NCBI GenBank assembly: GCA_945928575.1
Contig: CAMENP010000005.1
Coordinates: 1 to 64,000 of the forward strand
Source: an uncultured Butyrivibrio sp.
GTDB lineage: Bacteria; Bacillota; Clostridia; Lachnospirales; Lachnospiraceae
Direction of reading: 5' to 3'
Length of the DNA stretch: 64,000 nucleotides
The notes under the pieces are model-generated. The model was not told the DNA's origin, ran no database searches, and saw only the letters and a list, made by a program, of their open reading frames with translations. Made by a program: the position numbers and the translations under genes. Positions 19,910-29,258 of this stretch are shown here, one piece after another; the first letter of the stretch is position 1, and each line of letters begins with the position of its first letter.

Positions 19910-20782
19910 TTAATTGAATTTATGTCCTGTAAGAAGTTCAAATGCCTCTTTGTATTTATCTACAGTCTTAACCACAACTTCATCCGGAAGAAGAAGGTCA
20001 TTATCCGGGTTAGCCTTAAGCCAGTCTCTTACAAACTGCTTGTCAAATGAAGGCTGTGATTTACCTGCCTCATATCCTTCAAGCGGCCAGAATCTTGAGC
20101 TGTCAGGTGTAAGCATCTCATCGCCGAGAATGACATTACCGTTCTCGTCGAGTCCGAATTCAAACTTCGTATCAGCAATTATAATACCCTTGCTGAGTGC
20201 ATATTCAGCACACTTCTTATATAAAGCTATTGTATAATCCTTAATCTGTTCTGCGTATCCGGCTCCCTTACCAGGGTATATTTTCTCAAGTATCTCTACG
20301 CTCTTCTCAAATGATATATTCTCATCATGCAGGCCGATTTCTGCCTTGGTGCTTGGTGTGTATATCGGTTCAGGAAGCTTATCTGACTCTTTAAGTCCTT
20401 CCTTAAGCTTAATGGAACATACTGTACCGTTCTTCTTATAGCTCTCCCAGCCGCTTCCCGTAATATATCCTCTTACGATACACTCGATTGGAAGCATCTC
20501 AAGCTTCTTGCACATCATGCTCTTGCCTTTAAATCTGTCGTTACGGAAAAATTCAGGCATATCATTAACATCAACCGAAATCATATGGTTAGGGACGATA
20601 TCCTTCGTGTAATCAAACCAGAACTTGGACATCTGTGTAAGTATTGCGCCCTTGTCTGTAATAACATTCTTAAGAATATTATCAAAAGCCGATATTCTGT
20701 CTGTTGCCACAATAATAAGGCTGTCTCCGTTATCATATACTTCACGTACTTTTCCTTCTTTGAAAGGCTTAAATTCCTGCAT
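19910..20782 (-). CDS. purC: Phosphoribosylaminoimidazole-succinocarboxamide synthase
   Basis: SAICAR synthetase joins CAIR and aspartate with ATP. The track starts at 20842, but the ATG at 20782 has GGAGG upstream and gives the family N-terminus 'MQEFKPFKEGKVREVYD'. Conserved blocks are 'VATDRISAFDNIL', 'MLPIECIVRGYITGSGWESYKKNGTVCSI', 'EIGLHDENIS' and 'IIADTKFEFG'. The resulting 290 residues fit the SAICAR synthetase family. It is the first gene of the purine cluster and has a promoter plus a TGACAATGTCA palindrome in its leader. Confidence 0.96.
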   Translation of the reverse strand: MQEFKPFKEGKVREVYDNGDSLIIVATDRISAFDNILKNVITDKGAILTQMSKFWFDYTKDIVPNHMISVDVNDMPEFFRNDRFKGKSMMCKKLEMLPIECIVRGYITGSGWESYKKNGTVCSIKLKEGLKESDKLPEPIYTPSTKAEIGLHDENISFEKSVEILEKIYPGKGAGYAEQIKDYTIALYKKCAEYALSKGIIIADTKFEFGLDENGNVILGDEMLTPDSSRFWPLEGYEAGKSQPSFDKQFVRDWLKANPDNDLLLPDEVVVKTVDKYKEAFELLTGHKFN

Positions 20783-20812
20783 GTTATAAAATCCTCCGTT
20801 ATAATTTATAAA

Positions 20813-20823
20813 TGACAATGTCA
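20813..20823. promoter_or_regulatory. Palindrome in purC leader
   Basis: TGACA-A-TGTCA is a perfect 5-bp inverted repeat about 30 nt upstream of the purC start and downstream of its promoter. It could be an operator; the cognate regulator is unknown. Confidence 0.25.
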
Positions 20824-20847
20824 ATGAAAAATAACACCGCAAACTAA

Positions 20848-20877
20848 ATTATAATACACAGACTTTTGCAAAGTCAA
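20848..20877 (-). promoter_or_regulatory. Putative promoter of purC
   Basis: The minus strand has TTGACT and TATAAT separated by 18 bp, about 66 bp upstream of the purC ATG. Confidence 0.65.
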
Positions 20878-20929
20878 CGCATTTAGAATTTTTTGTGAAT
20901 ATAATACAAAATTATACAAAAGAAAACTA

Positions 20930-20958
20930 TTGTTGTTTTGTATTCTATAATGTATACT
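20930..20958 (+). promoter_or_regulatory. Putative promoter of the PilZ gene
   Basis: TTGTTG and TATACT are 17 bp apart, 30 bp before the PilZ ATG. Confidence 0.5.
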
Positions 20959-20988
20959 ATATGTAAAACCAGAAAACGGAGGGTTCAT

Positions 20989-21333
20989 ATGACCGAGAAA
21001 AGACGAAGCAAACGTGTCAAAGTCACTCTTGATCTGACGGTTTCATCTATATTTGCCCAGGACAATGACCGTATTACCATTGATTCACCGATCATTGTTA
21101 AGGATATTTCAAGATTCGGCATAGGATTTATATCTAAGTCCATATTGCCTATGAACTATTATTTCAACGCCGCGCTTAACATCGGCGAGGACGATTCGGT
21201 TCTCTATTGCGTTGTTAAAATAATACGCTGCGAGGCCCTTGAAGACGATGAATATTCATATGGCTGCGAATTTGTCGGAATGGCACCTGTTCTCAATTAT
21301 ATATTTGATGACCTTGAACGACGTGACGAATAG
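20989..21333 (+). CDS. PilZ-domain protein, probable c-di-GMP receptor
   Basis: Small single-domain PilZ protein of 114 residues. The c-di-GMP-binding motifs are both present. The RxxxR-type loop is in 'EKRRSKRVKV' at 3-12, and the D/NxSxxG motif is 'DISRFGIGF' near 42-50. The track starts at a TTG-like upstream codon, but the ATG at 20989 has GGAGG 6 nt before it and puts the RxxxR loop at the N-terminus, as is usual. It is a lone gene, divergent from purC and ending at a terminator shared with gatB. It is a candidate output for the GGDEF and EAL proteins of this window. Confidence 0.88.
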   Translation: MTEKRRSKRVKVTLDLTVSSIFAQDNDRITIDSPIIVKDISRFGIGFISKSILPMNYYFNAALNIGEDDSVLYCVVKIIRCEALEDDEYSYGCEFVGMAPVLNYIFDDLERRDE

Positions 21334-21341
21334 TATATTAT

Positions 21342-21381
21342 AAGAAATCGCTGCAAGCATAATGCCTGCAGCGATTTCTTT
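21342..21381. terminator. Bidirectional terminator between PilZ gene and gatB
   Basis: AAGAAATCGCTGCA pairs with TGCAGCGATTTCTT around a short loop, followed by T-rich sequence on the plus strand and A/T-rich sequence on the other. Confidence 0.85.
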
Positions 21382-22821
21382 TTATTTTGATAATATTTCT
21401 TTTAACATTGTATTTACAAGTCCAGGATTTGCCTTTCCCTTCATTGCTTTCATTGTCTGTCCGACAAGGAAACCGATTGCTTTCTCCTTACCGTTGCGGT
21501 AATCTTCAACCGACTGCGGGTTGGCGGCCACAATCTCCTCGATTGTCTGTCTGAGTGCCGACTCATCATTAACCTGTCCGAGGCCATGTTCATTAACATA
21601 TTTTTCCGGATCTATATCTTCCGAGAAAACTTTCTCAAACACTTCCTTGGCAACAGAACTGTTGATTGTGCCTGCTTCTGTAAGATTTACAAGTGCCGCA
21701 AGATTCTTTGCCGAAAATGTAATATCAGACACATCCATATTATGTTCCTTAAGAAGTCTCATGGTCTCAACCATAAGCCAGTTTGATACTTTCTTAGGTT
21801 TATTGCAAATAGCAACTGCCTCTTCAAAAATATCCGCCATTTTCTTGGAATCGGTAATTATATTGATGTCATAATCAGGAATACCGAATTCCTCTTTATA
21901 ACGTTTCATTTTCTCTGTTTTGAATTCCGGCTGGCGTGATTTTATTTCATCAAGCCATTCATCGCTTATATTGACCGGTACAAGGTCCGGGTCCGGGAAA
22001 TATCTGTAATCCTGTGCATCCTCTTTGGAACGCATGGCATAAGAGTATTCCTTATTGTCATCCCATCGTCTTGTCTCCTGTATAACAGGCTGTCCCGATT
22101 CAAGCAAATCTATCTGTCTTGCCGTCTCAGCTTCGATTGCTCTCTGGATCGCACTGAATGAGTTAAGATTCTTCGTCTCCGTTCTGGTTCCGAATTCCGT
22201 GCTTCCCGCTTCTCTTACCGAAAGGTTTACATCGGCTCTCATTGAACCTTCCTGAAGCTTACAGTCAGATGCTCCGAGATACTGTATTATAAGACGCAGT
22301 TTCTCAAGATATGCAATAACTTCTTTGGCACTTCTCATATCCGGCTCGGATACAATCTCTATAAGAGGCACCCCCGAACGGTTAAAATCAACATATGACA
22401 CATCTTCCCAGTCATCATGGACTAATTTGCCCGCATCTTCTTCCATATGGATCTCATGGATTCTGACCGGTTTTACCGTTCCGTCTTCAAGTTCAATATC
22501 AACATGACCGTTACGGCAGATTGGAAGATATAACTGTGATATCTGATAATTCTGCGGATTATCCGGATAAAAATAGTTCTTACGGTCAAATTTACAATTC
22601 TGTGTTATTGTACAGTTGGTGGCAAGTCCTACAGCCGCCGCATATTCAACAACCTGTTTATTGAGAACAGGGAGTGAACCCGGCATACCTGTACATACAG
22701 GACATGTATGTGTATTAGGTGCTCCTCCGAATGCTGTTGAACATCCGCAGAAAATCTTGGTCTTGGTCGCAAGTTCAACATGAACCTCAAGTCCTATGAC
22801 TGTCTCATAATTCTTAGCCAT
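21382..22821 (-). CDS. gatB: Asp-tRNA(Asn)/Glu-tRNA(Gln) amidotransferase subunit B
   Basis: The tRNA-binding kinase subunit of GatCAB, which phosphorylates the mischarged Asp/Glu before amidation. The start at 22821 ('MAKNYETVIGLEVHVELAT') has AAGGAGG upstream and sits 1 nt from the gatA stop. The track's longer version is not supported. Typical blocks are 'CPVCTGMPGSLPVLNK', 'KNYFYPDNPQNYQISQ' and 'MEEDAGKL', and the C-terminal YqeY-like helical tail ends 'FLVGQTMKAMKGKANPGLVNTMLKEIL'. It is the last gene of aspS-gatC-gatA-gatB. Confidence 0.97.
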   Translation of the reverse strand: MAKNYETVIGLEVHVELATKTKIFCGCSTAFGGAPNTHTCPVCTGMPGSLPVLNKQVVEYAAAVGLATNCTITQNCKFDRKNYFYPDNPQNYQISQLYLPICRNGHVDIELEDGTVKPVRIHEIHMEEDAGKLVHDDWEDVSYVDFNRSGVPLIEIVSEPDMRSAKEVIAYLEKLRLIIQYLGASDCKLQEGSMRADVNLSVREAGSTEFGTRTETKNLNSFSAIQRAIEAETARQIDLLESGQPVIQETRRWDDNKEYSYAMRSKEDAQDYRYFPDPDLVPVNISDEWLDEIKSRQPEFKTEKMKRYKEEFGIPDYDINIITDSKKMADIFEEAVAICNKPKKVSNWLMVETMRLLKEHNMDVSDITFSAKNLAALVNLTEAGTINSSVAKEVFEKVFSEDIDPEKYVNEHGLGQVNDESALRQTIEEIVAANPQSVEDYRNGKEKAIGFLVGQTMKAMKGKANPGLVNTMLKEILSK

Positions 22822-22822
22822 A

Positions 22823-24292
22823 TTACTGTACCTCCTTATCATACGGTGTCTTGAATCCGCCCCTTGCAAGTTCATAAGTATATGCTGCTCTTATAATGTT
22901 ATGTTCTTTAAAGCAGTCACCTATGATTTGCATTCCTATTGGAAGTCCGTCAGAATCAACTCCGCATGGAATTGACATACCCGGAAGTCCGGCAAGGTTA
23001 AGTGATATCGTATATATATCACCAAGGTACATCTTAATCGGGTCTGCAAGCGATGAACCAAGCTTCGGTGCCGTCGTCGGCGCAACAGGTCCGATAATTA
23101 TATCATATTTAGCAAATGCATTATCAAAAGCTTTCTTGATCAAAGCCTTAACTCTGAGCGCTTTAAGATAATATGCATCATAATATCCCGAACTTAATAC
23201 GAATGAACCGAGCATGATTCTTCTCTTTACCTCAGGTCCGAAGCCCTCTGAACGCGTTCTCTTATACATATCATGAAGTCCGTCGTATTCTTTGGCTCTG
23301 TATCCGTATTTAACTCCGTCAAATCTCTCAAGATTGGAGCTGGCTTCCGCTGCTGCTATCGTATAATATGTCGGAATAGCATAATCCACGAGATCAAGAT
23401 CAAATTCTTCCACTATTGCTCCCTTGGATTTAAGGACATTAACAGCATCAAGAACAGCTTTTTTAACCTGAGGGTCGAGTCCCTCGCCGAAATAAGTACG
23501 CGGAATGCCTATACGCATTCCGGTTACATCATTTACAAGTGCACTTGTAAAATCCGTATCGGTTCTTAACATCGATGTGGAATCCTTAACATCATGTGAT
23601 GCGATCGTCTCCATTATTGTCGCGCAGTCGGTAACATCCTTGCATAACGGACCAATCTGGTCCAGTGATGAGCCGTATGCTATAAGTCCGTAACGTGATA
23701 CAGTACCGTATGTCGGCTTCATTCCGACAACGCCGCAATATGATGCTGGCTGTCTTATTGATCCGCCGGTATCAGATCCGAGTGCAAAAAAACATTCTCC
23801 CGCTGCAACAGCTGCGGCCGAACCACCGGATGAACCTCCCGGTACATGATCTGTATTCCATGGATTGCGTGTAACGCCATATGCAGATGTCTCGGTTGTC
23901 GAACCCATCGCAAATTCATCCATATTGGTCTTACCTATAATAACCGCTCCGGCTTCCTCAAGTCTTATAACAGCTTCTGCCGAAAATGCCGGGACAAAAT
24001 TACCAAGTATACGCGAAGAACATGTTGTAAGCACACCATCTGTACACATATTGTCCTTAATTGCAACAGGCACACCCGCAAGCGGTCCGCTTATCGTACC
24101 GTCTTCTATGCCTGCCTGCACCTCTCCGGCTTTCTTAAGTGCGGCTTCTTTATCAAACGTAACATAGCAGTTAAGCTCTTTTTCTTTCTTTTCAATCTGT
24201 TCAATCACAGCCTGCATGGCATCAACAGCGGTCACATCGCCTTTCTTGATCGCCTTCGCAAGCTGGGTGGCAGTTAAATCCAGTAAACTCAT
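22823..24292 (-). CDS. gatA: Asp-tRNA(Asn)/Glu-tRNA(Gln) amidotransferase subunit A
   Basis: Amidase-signature glutaminase subunit that supplies ammonia to GatB. The Ser-cisSer-Lys triad is visible: Lys in 'VPVAIKDNM', cis-Ser in 'GGSSGGSAAAVAAG', and the Ser nucleophile in 'GSDTGGSIRQPASYCG'. The length of 489 residues is standard. AAAGGA precedes the ATG. The stop codon lies immediately before the gatB start. Confidence 0.97.
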   Translation of the reverse strand: MSLLDLTATQLAKAIKKGDVTAVDAMQAVIEQIEKKEKELNCYVTFDKEAALKKAGEVQAGIEDGTISGPLAGVPVAIKDNMCTDGVLTTCSSRILGNFVPAFSAEAVIRLEEAGAVIIGKTNMDEFAMGSTTETSAYGVTRNPWNTDHVPGGSSGGSAAAVAAGECFFALGSDTGGSIRQPASYCGVVGMKPTYGTVSRYGLIAYGSSLDQIGPLCKDVTDCATIMETIASHDVKDSTSMLRTDTDFTSALVNDVTGMRIGIPRTYFGEGLDPQVKKAVLDAVNVLKSKGAIVEEFDLDLVDYAIPTYYTIAAAEASSNLERFDGVKYGYRAKEYDGLHDMYKRTRSEGFGPEVKRRIMLGSFVLSSGYYDAYYLKALRVKALIKKAFDNAFAKYDIIIGPVAPTTAPKLGSSLADPIKMYLGDIYTISLNLAGLPGMSIPCGVDSDGLPIGMQIIGDCFKEHNIIRAAYTYELARGGFKTPYDKEVQ

Positions 24293-24307
24293 AACTATCC
24301 TTTCCGA

Positions 24308-24601
24308 CTAATCAACTGTTTTAGGAACGATAAACGCTTCTCCGTTGCTCTCAGGCGCATTCTTAAGTGTATCTTCACTTCCGTCGCCGTTGGTAACAAC
24401 ATCCTCACGCATAACATTCTGAACCGGGAATATATGAGACATCGGCTCAACGCCTTCTGTGTCAAGTTCTCCAAGTTTATCTATATAATCCAGCATGCTT
24501 GCCATATCTTTTTTGGCATTCTCCTTGTCTTCGTCAGAAAGTTCAAGCTTGGCAAGTATGCCAACATACTCGATTGTCTCATCACTTATAACATTAGCCA
24601 T
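24308..24601 (-). CDS. gatC: Asp-tRNA(Asn)/Glu-tRNA(Gln) amidotransferase subunit C
   Basis: Small linker subunit (97 residues) that wraps GatA and GatB together. The family pattern is clear: '[65 protein letters not shown]'. It starts 2 nt after the aspS stop and ends 15 bp before gatA. Confidence 0.95.
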   Translation of the reverse strand: MANVISDETIEYVGILAKLELSDEDKENAKKDMASMLDYIDKLGELDTEGVEPMSHIFPVQNVMREDVVTNGDGSEDTLKNAPESNGEAFIVPKTVD

Positions 24602-24603
24602 GC

Positions 24604-26349
24604 TTAATCCCTCACTTTAATATGAACTTCACGGAGCTGTTGCTCGGTAACCTCATTAGGAGCGCCGCACATAAGATCCTGTGCTGTTCCGCTCATAGGG
24701 AACGGAATGATCTCACGGATATTCTCTTCGTTGCGTAAAAGCATGATCATTCTGTCGATTCCAGGAGCCATTCCCGCATGTGGCGGTGCACCGAACTGGA
24801 ATGCATTGTAAAGAGCTCCGAATTTAGCTTTAAGAACTTCTTCATCATATCCTGCAATTTCAAATGCTTTAACCATTATCTGCATATCATGGTTACGTAC
24901 GGCACCTGATGAAAGCTCAATACCGTTACATACAATATCGTACTGATATGCGAGGATATCAAGCGGATCCATTGTGTTAAGTGCCTCAAGTCCACCTTGC
25001 GGCATTGAGAATGGATTATGCGTAAATCCGATTTTCTTGGTCTCAGGATCTCTCTCGAACATAGGGAAATCGTTGACATAGCAGAATCTGTATGCATTCT
25101 TCTCGATAAGGTCTAACTTCTCTCCGAGTTCAGTACGTATCTGTCCTGCGTAAAACGCTGCTCTTTCTTCCTTATCTGCCATGAAGAAAATAGTATCGCC
25201 GACCTCAAGTCCGGCAAGTTCCATAAATTCAACCTTCATATCATCCGGTATAAACTTGTCGATAGGTCCCTTATAACTCTTGTCTTCAAGCACCTCAAGG
25301 TATCCCAATCCGCCCATTCCGATTCCTGTAGCGAACTTAAGGAGTTTCTCATGGAAGCCCTTTGACATATTGGCATGAACTTTAATGGCTCTTACAGTCT
25401 TGCCGATAAACGGCTTAAATGTACAGCGCTGGAAGAAGTCTGTTACATCTATGATTCTCAACGGATTACGAAGGTCAGGCTTGTCCGAACCAAACTCAAG
25501 CATAGCCTGCTTATAGCTGATGATCGGATAAGGAGCCTTGGTTACTTCATATCCTTCCGGTGCAAATTTCTCGAATGCAGCCGTAAGTACTTCCTCACCA
25601 ACCTTGAATACGTCTTCCTGTGTGGCAAAACTCATTTCAAAATCAAGCTGGTAGAATTCTCCCGGTGAACGGTCAGCTCTCGCATCCTCGTCTCTGAAAC
25701 ACGGAGCCACCTGGAAATATTTATCTATTCCGGACACCATAAGTAACTGCTTGTACTGCTGTGGTGCCTGCGGAAGAGCATAGAACTTGCCCTTGTATTT
25801 TCTTGAAGGAACAATATAATCTCTTGCGCCCTCCGGTGATGATGCACACAGGATAGGTGTCTGTATGTCGACAAAACCCATTTCCGTCATCTTCTGTCTT
25901 AAAAATGCGATAACCTGTGAACGGAAAAGGATATTATTCTTAACTTTCTCATTACGAAGATCAAGATATCTGTATTTAAGTCTTACGGACTCATTAACTT
26001 CCTTGGAGGTCTGCACTTCAAAAGGAAGTGTGGTATATACCTGTCCGAGTGTTGTGATCTTGTGAGCTTCAAGTTCTATCGTTCCCGAAGGGATCTTAGG
26101 ATTATAAGTCTCTTCGTCTCTCTGTTCCATAAGTCCTTCAACACTTATACATTCTTCTTTCTTAATTCCCTTAAGCAGTTCTGCATCTCTTATTACAACC
26201 TGAAGAACCGCATACATATCTCTAAGGTCAATAAATGATACACCGCCGTGGTCTCTGATATTCTCCACCCATCCGGCAACTTTGATCTCTTTACCGATGT
26301 CGTTCTCACTTACGTTATTGAGCGTAGTGTCTCTATATATGTTTCCCAT
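24604..26349 (-). CDS. aspS: Aspartate--tRNA ligase
   Basis: Class II synthetase of the bacterial type (581 residues) with an N-terminal OB anticodon-binding domain ('[21 protein letters not shown]'). Motif 2 is '[24 protein letters not shown]', motif 3 is '[13 protein letters not shown]', and there is a GAD insertion near 290-400. Because it is fused in one operon with gatCAB, it may charge both tRNA-Asp and tRNA-Asn (non-discriminating). That is inference from context. It has its own promoter overlapping the end of the deacetylase gene. Confidence 0.96.
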   Translation of the reverse strand: MGNIYRDTTLNNVSENDIGKEIKVAGWVENIRDHGGVSFIDLRDMYAVLQVVIRDAELLKGIKKEECISVEGLMEQRDEETYNPKIPSGTIELEAHKITTLGQVYTTLPFEVQTSKEVNESVRLKYRYLDLRNEKVKNNILFRSQVIAFLRQKMTEMGFVDIQTPILCASSPEGARDYIVPSRKYKGKFYALPQAPQQYKQLLMVSGIDKYFQVAPCFRDEDARADRSPGEFYQLDFEMSFATQEDVFKVGEEVLTAAFEKFAPEGYEVTKAPYPIISYKQAMLEFGSDKPDLRNPLRIIDVTDFFQRCTFKPFIGKTVRAIKVHANMSKGFHEKLLKFATGIGMGGLGYLEVLEDKSYKGPIDKFIPDDMKVEFMELAGLEVGDTIFFMADKEERAAFYAGQIRTELGEKLDLIEKNAYRFCYVNDFPMFERDPETKKIGFTHNPFSMPQGGLEALNTMDPLDILAYQYDIVCNGIELSSGAVRNHDMQIMVKAFEIAGYDEEVLKAKFGALYNAFQFGAPPHAGMAPGIDRMIMLLRNEENIREIIPFPMSGTAQDLMCGAPNEVTEQQLREVHIKVRD

Positions 26350-26392
26350 TGTTAAATGGCTCCTTTCAAATTATGGGATATTGCTGTAAAAC

Positions 26393-26421
26393 ATTTTAGC
26401 AAAGGCAAAAGCTATTTGCAA
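26393..26421 (-). promoter_or_regulatory. Putative promoter of aspS-gatCAB
   Basis: On the minus strand TTGCAA and TAAAAT are 17 bp apart, 44 bp before the aspS ATG, overlapping the 3' end of the deacetylase gene. Confidence 0.6.
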
Positions 26422-27101
26422 CCTTTATTTAGCAATACTTCCCTGTTGGTGCCGTAAAAAATATTATCATATCCGCTTATTTTTTCACAAATCTGTTCCA
26501 GTCTGGTCCAATCCTCTTCGGCATCAAATTCATATGAGTGTCCCCAGAGGTAAAATAACTGCGGCTTATCGTCCGGCTTTTCAAGAAATTCATCTATCAG
26601 TTCAAAAACCCTGTCATTCTTATGATGGCAGGTCGGCTTAAATCGCATCAGGTCATCCTGCAAGTCAAAACTCAGTGAGTCTTCCACTGTCCTGGCATAC
26701 TCTATTCCTATGGACTTAAGATACTCTACGACCTTATCGTTATAACATCCGTATGCATACGCCATTCCGACCGGTGTTTCTTTGAACACATGTTCAAGTT
26801 TCATCTTATCCAGTTTAAATTCGTCATACATCTGTTCCCCGTCCAGTTCGGCCGGAGCCAGATGTTTCCTTCCGTGAACCGCTATTTCGTGGCCTGCATA
26901 TAATTCCTGTATGCCTTCCCACGGAAGTCTCCTTACCGTAAGTTTATTGCACTGCCATGTATCATCTGTTCCGATTATTCCCGAATTCAGGTTAAAAGTA
27001 CATTTAAGGCCATAATAATTTATTATATCAAGGAGTTTTCTGTCGGATTCCACTCCATCATCATAACTTAATGTAAATGCCTTGTTTTTACCGTCCCACA
27101 T
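26412..27101 (-). CDS. Polysaccharide deacetylase family protein (NodB fold)
   Basis: Carbohydrate esterase family 4-like protein of 229 residues without a signal peptide. Motif 1 appears as 'AFTLSYDDGVESD' (TFDDG variant SYDDG) and motif 2 as 'EIAVHGRKHLAP' (Hx3H metal ligands). A later aromatic stretch is 'LFYLWGHSYEFD'. The lack of an export signal makes an intracellular or atypical substrate likely. The family also acts on peptidoglycan, chitin or small N-acetyl compounds. AAGGAG precedes the ATG. A hairpin separates it from dapL upstream. Confidence 0.85.
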   Translation of the reverse strand: MWDGKNKAFTLSYDDGVESDRKLLDIINYYGLKCTFNLNSGIIGTDDTWQCNKLTVRRLPWEGIQELYAGHEIAVHGRKHLAPAELDGEQMYDEFKLDKMKLEHVFKETPVGMAYAYGCYNDKVVEYLKSIGIEYARTVEDSLSFDLQDDLMRFKPTCHHKNDRVFELIDEFLEKPDDKPQLFYLWGHSYEFDAEEDWTRLEQICEKISGYDNIFYGTNREVLLNKGCK

Positions 27102-27123
27102 CGTAAATCTTCTCCTTCGCTAA

Positions 27124-27151
27124 ATATGCCCCAACAAATGTCGGGGCATAT
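27124..27151 (-). terminator. Hairpin after dapL
   Basis: ATATGCCCC and GGGGCATAT form a perfect 9-bp stem just after the dapL stop. The T run is short (TTTAG), so termination may be partial. Confidence 0.55.
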
Positions 27152-27166
27152 AGCATCACACATTTT

Positions 27167-28387
27167 TTATTTAATGATTCGCTTCATTCTTTCGATTGCT
27201 TCGACCGTATTCTCATATGTTCCGAACGCTGTCAGTCTGAAATATCCTTCACCGCTAGGTCCGAATCCCGAACCCGGTGTACCGACAACATTGGCATTGG
27301 CAAGTACATAATCGAAGAATTCCCATGATGTCATTCCATCAATTGTCTTAAGCCAGATATATGGTGCATTGACACCGCCCGATACCGAAAATCCGGCTTC
27401 TGCAAGGCCTTCTTTGATAACCTTGGCGTTGTTCATATAATATGCAACCTGTTTCTTAAGTTCTGCCTTGCCCGATTCGGAATAAACAGCCTCACCGGCT
27501 CTCTGAACAATATACGGAGCTCCGTTATATTTGGTTCCGTGTCTTCTTGCCCAAAGTGAATTAAGCATTACTTCACCGCATTTAAGTTCCTTAGGAATTA
27601 CAGTGTATCCGAGACGTACACCGGTAAATCCGGCGTTCTTGGAGAAACTCTTAAGCTCTATCGCGCAAGTCTTGGCTCCGTCGCACTCATAAATTGTATG
27701 AGGAACATCATCCTCTGAAATATATGCCTCATATGCTGCATCATATATAATAAGTGCTTTCTTTTCGTTGGCATAATCAACCCATTTCTGAAGTTCTGTT
27801 TTCGTAATTGTTGCTCCGGTAGGGTTATTCGGGAAGCACAGATATATAATATCCGGTGTTTTCTCGGGAAGTGACGGTGCAAATCCGTTTTCTTCAAGAC
27901 ATGGCATATAGATCACGTTGCTCCAGATTCCTGTCTCAGGATTATATGTTCCCGTTCTACCGGCCATTACATTGGAATCCACATAAACAGGATATACCGG
28001 GTCACATACTGCGATCACATTGTCAAGTCCGAGTATTTCCTGGATATTGCTTGAATCGCACTTGGCTCCGTCGGACACGAAAATCTCATCAATCGCAATA
28101 TCAACGCCTCTTGACTTATAATCACCGGCAGCTATTGCGGAACGCAAAAACTCATATCCGAGATCAGGTGCATATCCGTGAAAAGTCTCCGCTTGTCCCA
28201 TCTCATCAACAGCCTTATGCATAGCTTCAATTATAGTCGGTGCGATAGGCTGTGTAACATCTCCTATGCTGAGTTTGATAACTTTTTTATCAGGGTTGGC
28301 TGCCCTGTATTCTCTTTCTTTCTTTGCTACCGTGGAGAAAAGATAACTTCCCGGAAGCTTTAAATAATTCTCGTTAATTTTAAACAT
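27167..28387 (-). CDS. dapL: LL-diaminopimelate aminotransferase
   Basis: PLP enzyme converting tetrahydrodipicolinate directly to LL-DAP, bypassing the acyl steps of the lysine/meso-DAP pathway. The 406 residues show 'KKVIKLSIGDVTQPI', 'YLCFPNNPTGATITKTELQKWVDYA' and the PLP lysine region 'ELKSFSKNAGFTGVRLGYTVIP'. AAGGAGG lies 8 nt before the ATG. It directly follows dapF, the next enzyme in the pathway, so the pair supplies meso-DAP for cell wall and lysine. Confidence 0.96.
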   Translation of the reverse strand: MFKINENYLKLPGSYLFSTVAKKEREYRAANPDKKVIKLSIGDVTQPIAPTIIEAMHKAVDEMGQAETFHGYAPDLGYEFLRSAIAAGDYKSRGVDIAIDEIFVSDGAKCDSSNIQEILGLDNVIAVCDPVYPVYVDSNVMAGRTGTYNPETGIWSNVIYMPCLEENGFAPSLPEKTPDIIYLCFPNNPTGATITKTELQKWVDYANEKKALIIYDAAYEAYISEDDVPHTIYECDGAKTCAIELKSFSKNAGFTGVRLGYTVIPKELKCGEVMLNSLWARRHGTKYNGAPYIVQRAGEAVYSESGKAELKKQVAYYMNNAKVIKEGLAEAGFSVSGGVNAPYIWLKTIDGMTSWEFFDYVLANANVVGTPGSGFGPSGEGYFRLTAFGTYENTVEAIERMKRIIK

Positions 28388-28400
28388 CTGTCATGCCTCC

Positions 28401-29237
28401 TTAATCAAGGTCTATCGTACCTGTAAAAACAGTACGGGCCGGACCTTCCATATATATTATATTATGGGTTTTATCCCATGTAATATTAAGTTCACCGCCG
28501 AGAAGTTTAACAGTAACCGTATCGTTACATAAACCGTTAAGTATGGTTGCAACGGCAGTCGCACAGGCCCCGGTTCCGCATGCAAGCGTCTCGCCCGAGC
28601 CTCTTTCCCATACTCTCATCTGTAATGTATCGCGGTCTATAACTTTAACAAATTCCGTATTCACTCTCTCCGGAAAAACAGGATCGTTCTCGAACAGCGG
28701 TCCGATAGTCTCTATCGGAAAATCATCAACATTATCAACATATACTATGCAATGAGGATTACCCATGGACACGCAGGTTATGCGGTATTCCTTCCCGCCT
28801 ATCGTGACCGGATAATCTTTAACTACATCCGCATCTATATTGACAGGTATAAGTTCAGGTTTAAGTATCGGCTCACCCATATTAACACGGACTGTGTCCA
28901 CCTTACCGTCCACAACATTAAGTGTAAGATATTTGATACCGGAAAGTGTCTCTATAGACAATTCCGTCTTATCCGTAAGTCCGTTATCGTACACATATTT
29001 ACCGACACAGCGGATACCGTTTCCACACATTTTGCCCTGTGATCCATCCGCATTATACATCTCCATATAGAAATCCGCTTTATCCGACGGTTTGATAAGA
29101 ATAAGTCCGTCCGAACCTATTCCGAAATGCCTGTCGCTTACACGTACCGCTGTTTCTGACGGATTATCCAGCTTAGTATCAAGGCAGTTGACATATACAT
29201 AGTCATTGCCCGTTCCGTGCATCTTGGTAAATTCCAT
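28401..29237 (-). CDS. dapF: Diaminopimelate epimerase
   Basis: Cofactor-free racemase that turns LL-DAP into meso-DAP. The two catalytic cysteines are in 'GKMCGNGIRCVGKYVYD' and 'ETLACGTGACATAVA'. The start at 29237 ('MEFTKMHGTGNDYVYVN') is preferred over the track start seven codons earlier, because it matches the family N-terminus and has GGTGG upstream. At 278 residues it has normal length. It sits between the ANTAR regulator and dapL on one transcript. Confidence 0.96.
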   Translation of the reverse strand: MEFTKMHGTGNDYVYVNCLDTKLDNPSETAVRVSDRHFGIGSDGLILIKPSDKADFYMEMYNADGSQGKMCGNGIRCVGKYVYDNGLTDKTELSIETLSGIKYLTLNVVDGKVDTVRVNMGEPILKPELIPVNIDADVVKDYPVTIGGKEYRITCVSMGNPHCIVYVDNVDDFPIETIGPLFENDPVFPERVNTEFVKVIDRDTLQMRVWERGSGETLACGTGACATAVATILNGLCNDTVTVKLLGGELNITWDKTHNIIYMEGPARTVFTGTIDLD

Positions 29238-29258
29238 CAATACCACCAATCCTTTCAA

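Noticed and set aside
26350-26411. T-box riboswitch upstream of aspS
   Set aside because: The promoter lies 44 bp before the start, leaving too little leader.
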